Source: Flavobacterium limi (GTDB taxonomy: Bacteria > Bacteroidota > Bacteroidia > Flavobacteriales > Flavobacteriaceae). From it: a DNA stretch of 64,000 bases. This document shows, one piece after another, positions 56,167 to 64,000 of the stretch; the first letter of the stretch is position 1; each line of letters begins with the position of its first letter. The stretch lies in contig NZ_JAADZV010000004.1 of NCBI RefSeq assembly GCF_010645075.1, positions 248,001 to 312,000 of the forward strand. Reading direction: 5' to 3'. A program made the position numbers and the translations under genes. A model generated the notes under the pieces. The model was not told the origin of the DNA, ran no database searches, and was given only the letters and a program-made list of their open reading frames with translations.

Positions 56167-57432
56167 TTGAAAATAAACAGACTAAACAGCATCATAATCT
56201 TAGGATTAATAGCCATTATCGGCATATTGATCGCACAATTGCTGTGGACAAAAGAGGCTTTTACATTAGAACAGAAAAAGCTAAGTCAGAAAACTCATAT
56301 CGCACTTCTGGAAGTAGTCAAAAAACTGCATGAAGGCACAAATCATGAATTACCGGCTCAGAATCCTATCCAAAAAATAGCCAATGATTATTATATCGTA
56401 AATATTGATAATGATTTTGAACCAGATATTCTTGAATTTTATTTGAAATCGGAATTCAAAAAAATGAATATTACAACAGATTTTGAGTATGCCATGTACA
56501 ATTGTCAGAGTGATGAAATGGTTTATGGGAACTACATTTCATTATCAGATAAAGGAAGAGCCAAACAATCTGTACATTTTCCCAAACACAAAAATCTGGT
56601 GTATTATTTTGCTGTTCGTTTTCCGCATGAAACTACTTATCTTTTTAGTTCCATGCGTTTTTGGTTTGTATTGTCTATCGTTTTGATTTTTATTTTACTG
56701 ATATATGTCTATTCGATTTTGACACTTTTGCAGCAAAAAAAATACTCAGAGTTACAGCGTGACTTCATCAATAATATGACACACGAATTTAAAACGCCTC
56801 TGTCTTCGATTTTAATTGCTTCTAAATATTTAATTGGTCAGGACAAAATTAAAGAAGACAAAAAACTGCACACTTATACCGATATCATTATCAGCCAGAG
56901 CAACAAACTAAACAGTCATATTGAGCAGATTTTAAACATCGCCAAATCTGATTATGCTCCGTTGGAATTGAAGAAGGAATATTTATTAATCATTCCTGTT
57001 ATTGAGGAAATAATTGAAAATATTCGTTTAAAATATCCGGAAGCTTCTATTAAAATTAAAACAGATTCAAACCATTACCAACTTGAAACTGATACATTTC
57101 ATTTTACGAATCTGGTCTATAATTTACTGGATAATGCTGTAAAATACTGCAATGAAAAACCTGAAATTACCGTTGGAATTTTTACAGAAAATAAACTTTT
57201 AAAACTGTCCTTTGAAGATAACGGAATCGGAATCTCTTCTAAAAACATTTCGTTTATTTTTGATAAATTTTACCGCATTCAGAATGAAAAAAGTAATGAA
57301 GTAAACGGTTTTGGATTAGGTTTGTATTATGTGAAAAAGATTTGCGACCTTCAAAACTGGAAAATTTCTGCGATCCAAAACACCAAAAAAGGTATTACTA
57401 TAACTTTGTCAATCCCATATAAAAATGAGTAA
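56167..57432 (+). CDS. Sensor histidine kinase
   Basis: 421 residues from a TTG start; no ATG precedes the first membrane helix, and MKINRLNSIIILGL fits the family. Helix one is residues 8-27, the periplasmic part is 28-160, and helix two 165-187. HisKA with phospho-acceptor His206 in NNMTHEFKTPLSS and HATPase with N, G1 and G2 boxes (LLDNAVKYC, DNGIGIS, GFGLGLYYV). It senses an unknown envelope signal and phosphorylates the regulator encoded downstream, which overlaps its stop by 8 bases. Confidence 0.93.
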   Translation: MKINRLNSIIILGLIAIIGILIAQLLWTKEAFTLEQKKLSQKTHIALLEVVKKLHEGTNHELPAQNPIQKIANDYYIVNIDNDFEPDILEFYLKSEFKKMNITTDFEYAMYNCQSDEMVYGNYISLSDKGRAKQSVHFPKHKNLVYYFAVRFPHETTYLFSSMRFWFVLSIVLIFILLIYVYSILTLLQQKKYSELQRDFINNMTHEFKTPLSSILIASKYLIGQDKIKEDKKLHTYTDIIISQSNKLNSHIEQILNIAKSDYAPLELKKEYLLIIPVIEEIIENIRLKYPEASIKIKTDSNHYQLETDTFHFTNLVYNLLDNAVKYCNEKPEITVGIFTENKLLKLSFEDNGIGISSKNISFIFDKFYRIQNEKSNEVNGFGLGLYYVKKICDLQNWKISAIQNTKKGITITLSIPYKNE

Positions 57433-58111
57433 CTTTAAAATCCTTTATACAGAAGATGATGAAACATTAGCTTTTTTGACCAAAGACAATCTGGAACAGA
57501 ACAGCTATAACGTAACGCATTGTCCCGACGGAAAATCAGGCCTGGAAAGTTTTAAAAATGAGGATTTCGACATTTGCATTTTTGATATCATGATGCCAAA
57601 AATGGATGGTTTCGAATTAGCAGCAGAAATTAGAAAACTAAATACTGATATTCCGATTATTTTTCTCTCTGCTAAAACTTTAAAAGAGGACCGAATCAAA
57701 GGATTGCGTTTAGGCGCAGATGATTACCTCGTAAAACCTTTCAGCATTGAGGAATTAATACTGAAAATTGAAGTCTTTTTAAAGCGTTCACAAAAAAATA
57801 ATAAACCTGAAAAATCGATTTATGAAATAGGCAAATATCAGTTTGATACTAAAAATTTTATTCTTTTTAATGCTGATAAAAAAATTGGTCTTACACAACG
57901 TGAAGCCGAATTGCTGAAATTATTTCTCGATAATAAAAATTCTGTTTTAAAAAGAGAACAGATTTTAACTGCACTTTGGGGCACTGATGATTATTTTATG
58001 GGACGAAGCCTGGATGTTTTTATTTCGCGACTGCGTAAAATTTTAGCAAATGAAAAAGGTATTTCTATCGAAAACCTGCATGGAATTGGGTTTCGGTTTG
58101 TGATTGAATAG
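57425..58111 (+). CDS. OmpR-family response regulator
   Basis: 228 residues. The receiver domain has the acidic pair (TEDDE), the phospho-acceptor Asp54 in CIFDIMMPKMDG, Thr/Ser at FLSAKT and Lys in DDYLVKPFS. The C-terminal winged helix (TQREAELLKLF...FISRLRKIL...GIGFRFV) binds DNA. It overlaps the kinase gene by 8 bases (ATGAGTAA), so the pair is translationally coupled. The regulon is unknown. Confidence 0.95.
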   Translation: MSNFKILYTEDDETLAFLTKDNLEQNSYNVTHCPDGKSGLESFKNEDFDICIFDIMMPKMDGFELAAEIRKLNTDIPIIFLSAKTLKEDRIKGLRLGADDYLVKPFSIEELILKIEVFLKRSQKNNKPEKSIYEIGKYQFDTKNFILFNADKKIGLTQREAELLKLFLDNKNSVLKREQILTALWGTDDYFMGRSLDVFISRLRKILANEKGISIENLHGIGFRFVIE

Positions 58112-58272
58112 CTTAGGCATGTTGTTTTGTCGAGCCAAGAATTCAAATAATAATTGCAACAAACCTTCCTGAAATTCATCTTTTAAATAACAATTCAATT
58201 AAAAATAAAGAATATTCTGTAAATATAATTTAAAAAATCCTTTGTATTTTTAAGTTCTAATTTTGTCAGATT
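58112..58272. other. Intergenic region with possible promoter
   Basis: 161 AT-rich bases. TAATTTTG (58258-58265) matches a -7 box but lies only 8 bases before the start of the next gene and has a short spacer to TTG 58242-58244. Confidence 0.4.
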
Positions 58273-59037
58273 ATGAAACTGCATCATTTACGAAATGCCA
58301 CTTTAGTTATTGAAACAGAAAAACATGTCCTTTTAATTGACCCCATGTTAGGAAAAAGGAAGACTATAGCACCTTTTACCCTTTTTCGTTACCAGCCAAA
58401 AAGAAATCCGCTGACCGCACTTCCAAAAAACAGCAGGGAAATCCTGAGTAAGGTGACACATTGTCTGATAACACATTTACATCCTGACCATCTGGACAAG
58501 GCAGGTGAAGTCTTTCTAAAAAGAAAATCAATTCCTGTGATTTGCAGTATAAAAGACGAAAAAAAGATAACACAGCGAGGTTTAACTGTCATGCAAACTT
58601 TAGATTACTGGAAACCTCAAAATTTTCTGGACGGAAAAATAACAGGAATTCCTGCCGTTCACGGATATGGCTTTATCGCCAAATTAATGGGAAATGTAAT
58701 GGGCTTTTTTATAGAACTTCTGAACGAAAAAACCATTTACATCAGTTCTGATACTATTTTTACAAAAGACACCGAAAAAGTCCTGACTGAACTGAAACCT
58801 GACATTGCAACTGTTGCCTGCGGAACTGCACGATTAGATTTTGGGCAGCCATTATTAATGCGAATCAATGATATTCTTAAATTTACAGCCCTTGCACCCG
58901 GAAAAGTTTTTGCCAATCATCTGGAAGCTTTAAACCATTGTCCAACTAAAAGAGAAGAATTAAAAAAGACATTAGCCGAAAATGATCTTTTATCCAAAAC
59001 TGCTGTTCCTAATGATGGTGAATGTGTGGAGTATTAA
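58273..59037 (+). CDS. Metallo-beta-lactamase-fold hydrolase
   Basis: 254 residues, cytoplasmic. The zinc motif is THLHPDHLD (H68, H70, D72, H73), followed by further ligands in AVHGYG and SSDT, and NHLEALNHC at the end. The start HHLRNATLVIETEKHVLLIDPML is typical of UlaG/beta-lactamase-like MBL hydrolases. The substrate is unknown; some relatives act on lactones or phosphodiesters. The stop codon touches that of the radical SAM gene on the other strand with no base between. Confidence 0.85.
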   Translation: MKLHHLRNATLVIETEKHVLLIDPMLGKRKTIAPFTLFRYQPKRNPLTALPKNSREILSKVTHCLITHLHPDHLDKAGEVFLKRKSIPVICSIKDEKKITQRGLTVMQTLDYWKPQNFLDGKITGIPAVHGYGFIAKLMGNVMGFFIELLNEKTIYISSDTIFTKDTEKVLTELKPDIATVACGTARLDFGQPLLMRINDILKFTALAPGKVFANHLEALNHCPTKREELKKTLAENDLLSKTAVPNDGECVEY

Positions 59038-61224
59038 TTATAAAACCAGTAAACCAAATTCCCGTAACGTGTTAATTGGTTTTGAATACCAGAACAATTC
59101 AAAATCCTCAAATTTCGTTTCAAAATCATTTTTGATTTCCTGAAAAGTATAATTCTTAGGGTTTGAAACTGTAATTTTCTTTAGAATTTCGACCAGCCAC
59201 TCGCCTTCATCTTTACTTGTTTGAATAGTAAAACTTTCTTTTTTATCGTGAAAAGTCAGTGCCTTCATTTCCCAGGTTCTTCCTTTTTTAGATTTTGTAA
59301 AATGTTCTGCAAAAGGCTTACCTCCCAACCAGACTACTTTTGCGTTTGGTTTTGTATTAAAATCATTTTGTTCTTCGAGAGCATTAAAAATAAAATCGGG
59401 ATGGATTTTGGTTTTCGGAATTTTAAAATCAAACCAATCTTGTAATTCGTAATCAAAACAGATTCCGTGCATGAAATTAAAAAGTGATTTTTTTAAACCG
59501 AAACTAAATTTATCGTGATCGATTCCAGTTGCATCACTGTATTCAATATCGTTGTTTGCGAAAGTTCCAATAGTTTCTGTTTTCTTCGTTACGCCAAATT
59601 GCTCCGGATACAATCCAACGGGACTATGGGCAGTAAGTGCAAACTGATGCCAGAATCCCGACTGTAAAACCCCGGCTTCAAATAACTGGCGTACCATTTC
59701 GAGGCTGTCAACAGTTTCCTGAACCGTTTGTGTCGGATATCCATACATCAAATAAGCGTGAACCATGATTCCGGCTTCTGTAAAATTTCGGGTTACTTTT
59801 GCAACCTGCTCAACTGTAACGCCTTTATCTATTAACTTTAATAATCGGTCTGAAGCTACTTCTAAACCTCCGGAAACAGCAATACAGCCAGAAGCTTTTA
59901 GTAATAAACATAAATCTTTTGAAAAGCTTTTTTCGAATCGGATATTCGTCCACCAGGTTACGGCCAATTTTCGTTTCAGTATTTCGAGCGCCAGAGCACG
60001 CATCAAAGCCGGAGGTGCAGCTTCATCTACAAAATGGAATCCGTTTTGCCCTGTTTTTTCAATTAATTCTTCTATTCGGTCACAAAGTAAACTTGCCGCA
60101 ACAGGTTCATACACTTTTATATAATCTAATGAAATATCGCAAAAAGTACATTTTCCCCAATAACAGCCGTGCGCCATGGTGAGTTTGTTCCAGCGACCAT
60201 CACTCCACATTCTGTGCATCGGATTTACGATTTCGATAACCGAAATATATTTATCCAAAGGCAAATCTGAATAATCCGGAGTTCCCACCTGAGATTGTTT
60301 ATAATCGTGTTTTAAAGAATTGTTTTTATAGACAACTTCTCCATTTTCTAACAGAAAAGTTCTTTTGTATAAATTGTAATCCGGGTTTTCTAAATTGAAA
60401 ATTAACTCTTCAATTGGCACTTCTCCATCATCCAAAGTAATAAAATCGAAAAACTCAAAAACACGTGCGTCAGAAAGTGAGCGCAATTCGGTATTCGGGA
60501 AACCACCTCCCATTGAAACCTTAATTTCGGGGTGATTTTGTTTTACCCATTGCGCACATCTGAAAGCACTGTATAAATTCCCCGGAAAGGGTACAGAAAT
60601 TAAAAATAAAGTGGGTTTTACAGTTTCGATTTTAGCTTTTAAAAGTGAAATTAAAATTGAATCAATATAAGTTGGCTTTTGCTGTAAAGCTTCGTATAAT
60701 TCATCAAAAGAATTTGCACTGCGACCCAAACGTTCGGCATACCGGCTAAAGCCAAAGTTTTCATCAACACATTCTACAATAAAATCAGAAATGTCTTCAA
60801 GATATAAAGTCGCCAAATGTTTCGCCTTATCCTGAGTTCCCATAGTACCGAAAGCCCAGTCGAGTTCTTCCAATTGTGCAAAACGGGAAGCTTCGGGCAG
60901 AAAATCTTCCTGACAGATCTGCAGTGCCAAAGTTGGATTTTTCCCCTGCAAAAACTGGATTACAGGGTCAATGGTTTTGATGTATTCATCTTGTAAGGCA
61001 AAGATTCTTTTACAGTTGTCGGTTGTTGGTTCTTGGTTGTTGGATTGGAATAAATCCTGTAATCCTTTTTTCGAAAACAATTCCAAAATCACATCAATAC
61101 CCAAATCGGCCTGAACCGATTCTATATTTTTGGTATTCAGAAAACCTTTTATATATGCCGTTGCCGGATACGGAGTATTCAGTTGGGTAAAGGGTGGTGT
61201 GATTACAAAAAGTTTCGTTTTCAA
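59038..61224 (-). CDS. Radical SAM protein with B12-binding-like N-terminal region
   Basis: 728 residues, no signal peptide. Residues about 180-290 look like the cobalamin-binding-like region (FLISVPFPGNLYSAFRCAQWVK, KVSMGGGFPNTELR). The radical SAM core covers about 340-570 with cysteines C354, C359 and C362 in HGCYWGKCTFC, i.e. CX4CX2C instead of CX3CX2C. SAM-site marks are CIAVSGGLEVASDRLL and AYLMYGYPTQTVQETVDSL. The C-terminal 150 residues are unique to this subgroup. The reaction is not known. A proline/Asn/Gln-rich simple repeat lies in the coding region near residue 60. Confidence 0.85.
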   Translation of the reverse strand: MKTKLFVITPPFTQLNTPYPATAYIKGFLNTKNIESVQADLGIDVILELFSKKGLQDLFQSNNQEPTTDNCKRIFALQDEYIKTIDPVIQFLQGKNPTLALQICQEDFLPEASRFAQLEELDWAFGTMGTQDKAKHLATLYLEDISDFIVECVDENFGFSRYAERLGRSANSFDELYEALQQKPTYIDSILISLLKAKIETVKPTLFLISVPFPGNLYSAFRCAQWVKQNHPEIKVSMGGGFPNTELRSLSDARVFEFFDFITLDDGEVPIEELIFNLENPDYNLYKRTFLLENGEVVYKNNSLKHDYKQSQVGTPDYSDLPLDKYISVIEIVNPMHRMWSDGRWNKLTMAHGCYWGKCTFCDISLDYIKVYEPVAASLLCDRIEELIEKTGQNGFHFVDEAAPPALMRALALEILKRKLAVTWWTNIRFEKSFSKDLCLLLKASGCIAVSGGLEVASDRLLKLIDKGVTVEQVAKVTRNFTEAGIMVHAYLMYGYPTQTVQETVDSLEMVRQLFEAGVLQSGFWHQFALTAHSPVGLYPEQFGVTKKTETIGTFANNDIEYSDATGIDHDKFSFGLKKSLFNFMHGICFDYELQDWFDFKIPKTKIHPDFIFNALEEQNDFNTKPNAKVVWLGGKPFAEHFTKSKKGRTWEMKALTFHDKKESFTIQTSKDEGEWLVEILKKITVSNPKNYTFQEIKNDFETKFEDFELFWYSKPINTLREFGLLVL

Positions 61225-61293
61225 AAGGAAATATTTTCTGCAAAAATACGGGATATTTATTTTGTTTTTGCGAAAAGATTCAACTGCTTGGGT

Positions 61294-61326
61294 TTGTTCA
61301 AATTTGTAGATATTTAATTACATTTG
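61294..61326 (+). promoter_or_regulatory. Promoter for the second giant repeat protein
   Basis: TTG at 61294-61296, a 22-base spacer and TACATTTG at 61319-61326 fit the flavobacterial consensus. The start codon is 20 bases after the box. Confidence 0.45.
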
Positions 61327-61346
61327 CGGGGATTCAATTTATTTAT

Positions 61347-64000
61347 ATGAAACATCCTTTACTTGTTGTGTTTTTATTTATTTCTCTATTTTGCTATTCC
61401 CAAGAAAACTGTAATAATGGAACTGATGATGATAATGATGGAAAAATAGACTTGAATGATTCGGATTGCATTTGCAATATTCCTACAAAACCATCTTTAC
61501 TGCAAAATCATTCTTTTGAAGAAAAAACAGGATGTCCACAAGGTTATGATGACACTCCTACAGCTAGTAATTGGACAAAAGGAACAATACCATCTCCAGA
61601 CTATTTAAATAAAGACTGCTATCTTTTTAATACTATTTACAGCAAAAATCTTCAGGATTTCCCTGATGGCAAAGGAATTATCAGAGCAGTATATAAAAAC
61701 AATAAAAAAGAATATATTGCCAATAAATTGTCAGCTCCATTACTTACCGGAGTAAACTATCAGCTAACACTGAATATTGCTACATTAATGAGTATTGAAA
61801 GATCTAACTTAAGTAAAAATTTCGATTTTAATTTTTTACAGCCAACTTATGTAACACTTTATGGTTGTAATAACAAAAATAATTTACCATTATATACCAC
61901 TTCAGATCCAAATTCATTTGATCCATCTTGGATTGAAATTGGAAAAGTTTTGTACCAGCCACAGACTGCTTGGGGAGAAATTACAATTAGTTTCACTACA
62001 AATACTGATATTAACGCAATAATGCTTGGACCTGAGAAAATCCTCTCTTCATCATTTAACACTGATTATGAACCCTCTTTTTTATATGATAATTTAAGAT
62101 TAAATACTGCTGAGAATTTTGGTGTTACTATCGTTCAAAGTGGCAGTTTCTGTAATAATGATTTAATGTTGACTGCTAACCTGACTAAAACCATAAATTT
62201 AGCAACAACTTTTCAATGGTACAGAAATGGTATAGCAATAAATGGAGCAACCAATAAATCTTATTCAATTCCTTCAGATAAAACAAATCTGGGAGAATAT
62301 ACTGTAAAAGTTACAGATGGAAGTGATTGTTTCATAAGTTCAAAATTAACTATAAACAATTCAATTCCTAATCCTTCGGTGACAATAATTCAGCCTACTT
62401 GTCAGGATCCTAATGGTTATATTAACGTTAACGACCCAGGAATAGAATATAGTTTTTATAAAAGTTTGCCTTTATTTTCGGATGACTATTATGTTTCAAA
62501 AGATTTAGTATGGCAAACAGATGGTAACTTTGCCACAACAGAATATGGCAAATATTATGTTCAAACAAGAACTACTTCGGGATGCGTTTCTACACCTACG
62601 ATTGTAACACTTGATCCTCCAACATTACTTGACCGGCCCACATATTCAATTATCCAGCCAGTTTGCAATTCTGGTGGAACTATTACTATAACAACGCCAG
62701 GATCACAATTTAGTTTTGATGATGGTTTGACTTGGGATAACGGCCCTACGAAAACAAATTTACCTGCTGGAAATTATTTACTTAAAATAAAAAACAGCAG
62801 CGGATGCGAATCCTATTCACAAAATGTATTGCTTTTTCCTCCTTACATTGATTCTCCAGCCTATACTTTAACCCAGCCAATCTGTAATCAGGGAGGCAGC
62901 ATTACTATTACCAGCCCCGCATCCGAATATAGTTTTGATAATGGAGTGACATGGACAACAAATCCAACAGCTACTAATTTACCTGCTGGTCATTATAATG
63001 TTAGAATAAAAAACGAATTCGGATGTGAATCGAAACCTTATATATATCAAATTTATTTGAATCCATTTTCTAAATCACCCCCTGATTTTGTAGTTAACCA
63101 ACCTAATACGTGTAGTAATACCGGGAGTATTGTCTTTTTAAATTCTACATATAAATATAGTATTGACAACGGAGAAACATGGCAGGAAACATCTGTCTTC
63201 AATAATTTACAACCTGGTAACTACCTATTAAAAACACAAAACGAACTAGGTTGTGAATCACAAGTCAGTCAGGTTAAAATAAATTTTTATTTATCCAATC
63301 CGACTTATACCATAATAAATCCAACATGCACATCAAAGGGCAGTATTACTATTACTAGTCCCGCATCCGAATATAGTTTTGATAATGGAGAAACATGGAG
63401 TACAAATCCAACGGCAACTAATTTACCTCCTGGTTATTATTACATTAGAATTAAAAATGAAATTGGATGTGAATCAGATATTGAATATGCCTATTTACCA
63501 GTTTTTCATCTGGATGAGCCTACATTCAAAATAACAAACCCTAATTGTGAAACGGAATCAAAATGGAGTATTTCAATTACAACTCCAGCTGCATCTTATA
63601 GTTTTGACGGAGGGCTAACATGGGGTTCAAGCCCTAATATTTCTAATTTAGATTATGGATTTCACTTCCTGAAAATAAAAAATTCTTTAGGTTGTGAATC
63701 AAATTATGCGGTTGCCAATATAGGCAATGCCTATTATTTAGAAGCTCCTGAATTTTTAACTATACAACCTACTTGTACAACTCCGGCAAGTGTTACCATA
63801 ACCACTCCTGCTGCATTTTATAGTTTTGATGATGGAGGGACATGGAGTACAAATCCAAATCTTACCAAATATCCTAATGGTGGCGCAAGTGGCTCTCTTA
63901 GAATTAAAAATAAATCAGGTTGTGTAAGTGAAGCTGCCTGGTTTAATCTTAACGATAATTACCTACATACTCTTGCTTACACAATAGTACAACCAACAAC
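61347..64000 (+). CDS. Giant secreted repeat protein, probable type IX secretion substrate (C-terminus outside window)
   Basis: ATG 61347 opens a frame that has no stop to base 64000, about 884 codons. Signal peptide MKHPLLVVFLFISLFCYS. Then an acidic Cys-bounded segment (CNNGTDDDNDGKIDLND), a lectin-like module to about residue 250 (LLQNHSFEE...SFLYDNLRL), one Ig-like module (FQWYRNGIAINGATNKSYSI), and repeated modules of about 73 residues with YSFDNGxTW...NLPxGxYxxRIKN...GCES. At least six full units are visible between 62640 and 63970. The pattern is typical of surface adhesins secreted by type IX. The end is outside the window. Confidence 0.85.
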   Translation, partial: MKHPLLVVFLFISLFCYSQENCNNGTDDDNDGKIDLNDSDCICNIPTKPSLLQNHSFEEKTGCPQGYDDTPTASNWTKGTIPSPDYLNKDCYLFNTIYSKNLQDFPDGKGIIRAVYKNNKKEYIANKLSAPLLTGVNYQLTLNIATLMSIERSNLSKNFDFNFLQPTYVTLYGCNNKNNLPLYTTSDPNSFDPSWIEIGKVLYQPQTAWGEITISFTTNTDINAIMLGPEKILSSSFNTDYEPSFLYDNLRLNTAENFGVTIVQSGSFCNNDLMLTANLTKTINLATTFQWYRNGIAINGATNKSYSIPSDKTNLGEYTVKVTDGSDCFISSKLTINNSIPNPSVTIIQPTCQDPNGYINVNDPGIEYSFYKSLPLFSDDYYVSKDLVWQTDGNFATTEYGKYYVQTRTTSGCVSTPTIVTLDPPTLLDRPTYSIIQPVCNSGGTITITTPGSQFSFDDGLTWDNGPTKTNLPAGNYLLKIKNSSGCESYSQNVLLFPPYIDSPAYTLTQPICNQGGSITITSPASEYSFDNGVTWTTNPTATNLPAGHYNVRIKNEFGCESKPYIYQIYLNPFSKSPPDFVVNQPNTCSNTGSIVFLNSTYKYSIDNGETWQETSVFNNLQPGNYLLKTQNELGCESQVSQVKINFYLSNPTYTIINPTCTSKGSITITSPASEYSFDNGETWSTNPTATNLPPGYYYIRIKNEIGCESDIEYAYLPVFHLDEPTFKITNPNCETESKWSISITTPAASYSFDGGLTWGSSPNISNLDYGFHFLKIKNSLGCESNYAVANIGNAYYLEAPEFLTIQPTCTTPASVTITTPAAFYSFDDGGTWSTNPNLTKYPNGGASGSLRIKNKSGCVSEAAWFNLNDNYLHTLAYTIVQPT
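62640..63970 (+). repeat. About 73-residue (219-base) tandem modules in the second giant protein
   Basis: Modules begin at about 62640, 62860, 63080, 63300, 63515 and 63746. All carry YSFDxGxTW-like and xxRIKNxxGC-like marks. Two 90-base cores, 62901-62990 and 63345-63434, agree at 81 of 90 bases. Confidence 0.85.

Noticed and set aside
62640..63970. Tandem DNA repeat as a mobile or satellite element
   Set aside because: The period of about 219 bases keeps the reading frame and encodes protein modules with conserved Trp and Cys.

Overview
The window looks like a chromosomal segment of a Flavobacterium-type bacterium (Bacteroidota). The evidence is the AT-rich sequence, a SusC/SusD pair, many lipoproteins with short Bacteroidota signal peptides, two very large secreted repeat proteins of the gliding/type IX secretion kind at the edges, promoter-like TAnnTTTG boxes, and short inverted-repeat elements of a type I associate with flavobacterial genomes. 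There are no rRNA genes, insertion sequences, prophage or CRISPR array. The only RNA genes seen are two tRNA-Glu copies.

Layout. 1-4180 (-) is the 5' part of a giant secreted protein. 4302-6052 (-) is a two-gene ABC exporter. 6149-8074 (+) holds a possible kinase-like orphan and a beta-propeller lipoprotein. 8171-11905 (-) is a three-part protein: metallophosphoesterase, kinase-like middle region and outer-membrane barrel. 11932-13110 (+) is an HD domain fused to a Pycsar-type membrane effector. 13126-15492 (-) is a GAF protein. 15650-17795 (-) holds rpsT, two tRNA-Glu and proS. 17897-23590 (+) holds a Gly/Tyr-rich lipoprotein, a FadL-like outer-membrane protein, rimO, a small secreted protein and an amidase. 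24138-25163 (-) is a porin.

The centre, about 25.7-53.1 kb, is a polysaccharide utilization locus whose gene content fits acetylated (galacto/gluco)mannan. One arm (-) has SusC, SusD, a surface glycan-binding protein, a GH27 alpha-galactosidase and a GH5 endo-glycanase. The other arm (+) has a GH26 mannanase, a GPH sugar symporter, a GH130 mannosylglucose phosphorylase and a cellobiose/mannobiose 2-epimerase, then a tandem carbohydrate-binding protein, a second GH26, a GH5_7 mannanase and a GH97. An AraC regulator lies between the arms. Further along (-) are a GH3 beta-glycosidase, a sialate-O-acetylesterase-type esterase and a CE2-type esterase. The likely flow is: surface lipoprotein mannanases cut the polymer, SusCD imports oligosaccharides, periplasmic alpha-galactosidases, GH3 and esterases trim them, the symporter imports mannobiose, the epimerase makes mannosylglucose, and GH130 phosphorolyses it to mannose-1-phosphate and glucose. 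The cytoplasmic part has the same gene set as the characterised Bacteroides fragilis mannan pathway.

Inserted in this region are an aldo-keto reductase and a toxin-antitoxin pair whose toxin is decayed. 53304-61224 carries cell-wall enzymes (NlpC/P60, L,D-transpeptidase), a DUF1573 protein, a two-component system, a metallo-beta-lactamase-fold hydrolase and a radical SAM protein with an odd cysteine spacing. 61347-64000 (+) is the start of a second giant repeat protein. The most interesting items are the phosphoesterase/kinase-like/barrel protein, the HD-PycTM fusion, the pair of structured repeats with compensatory base changes, and the complete mannan system.
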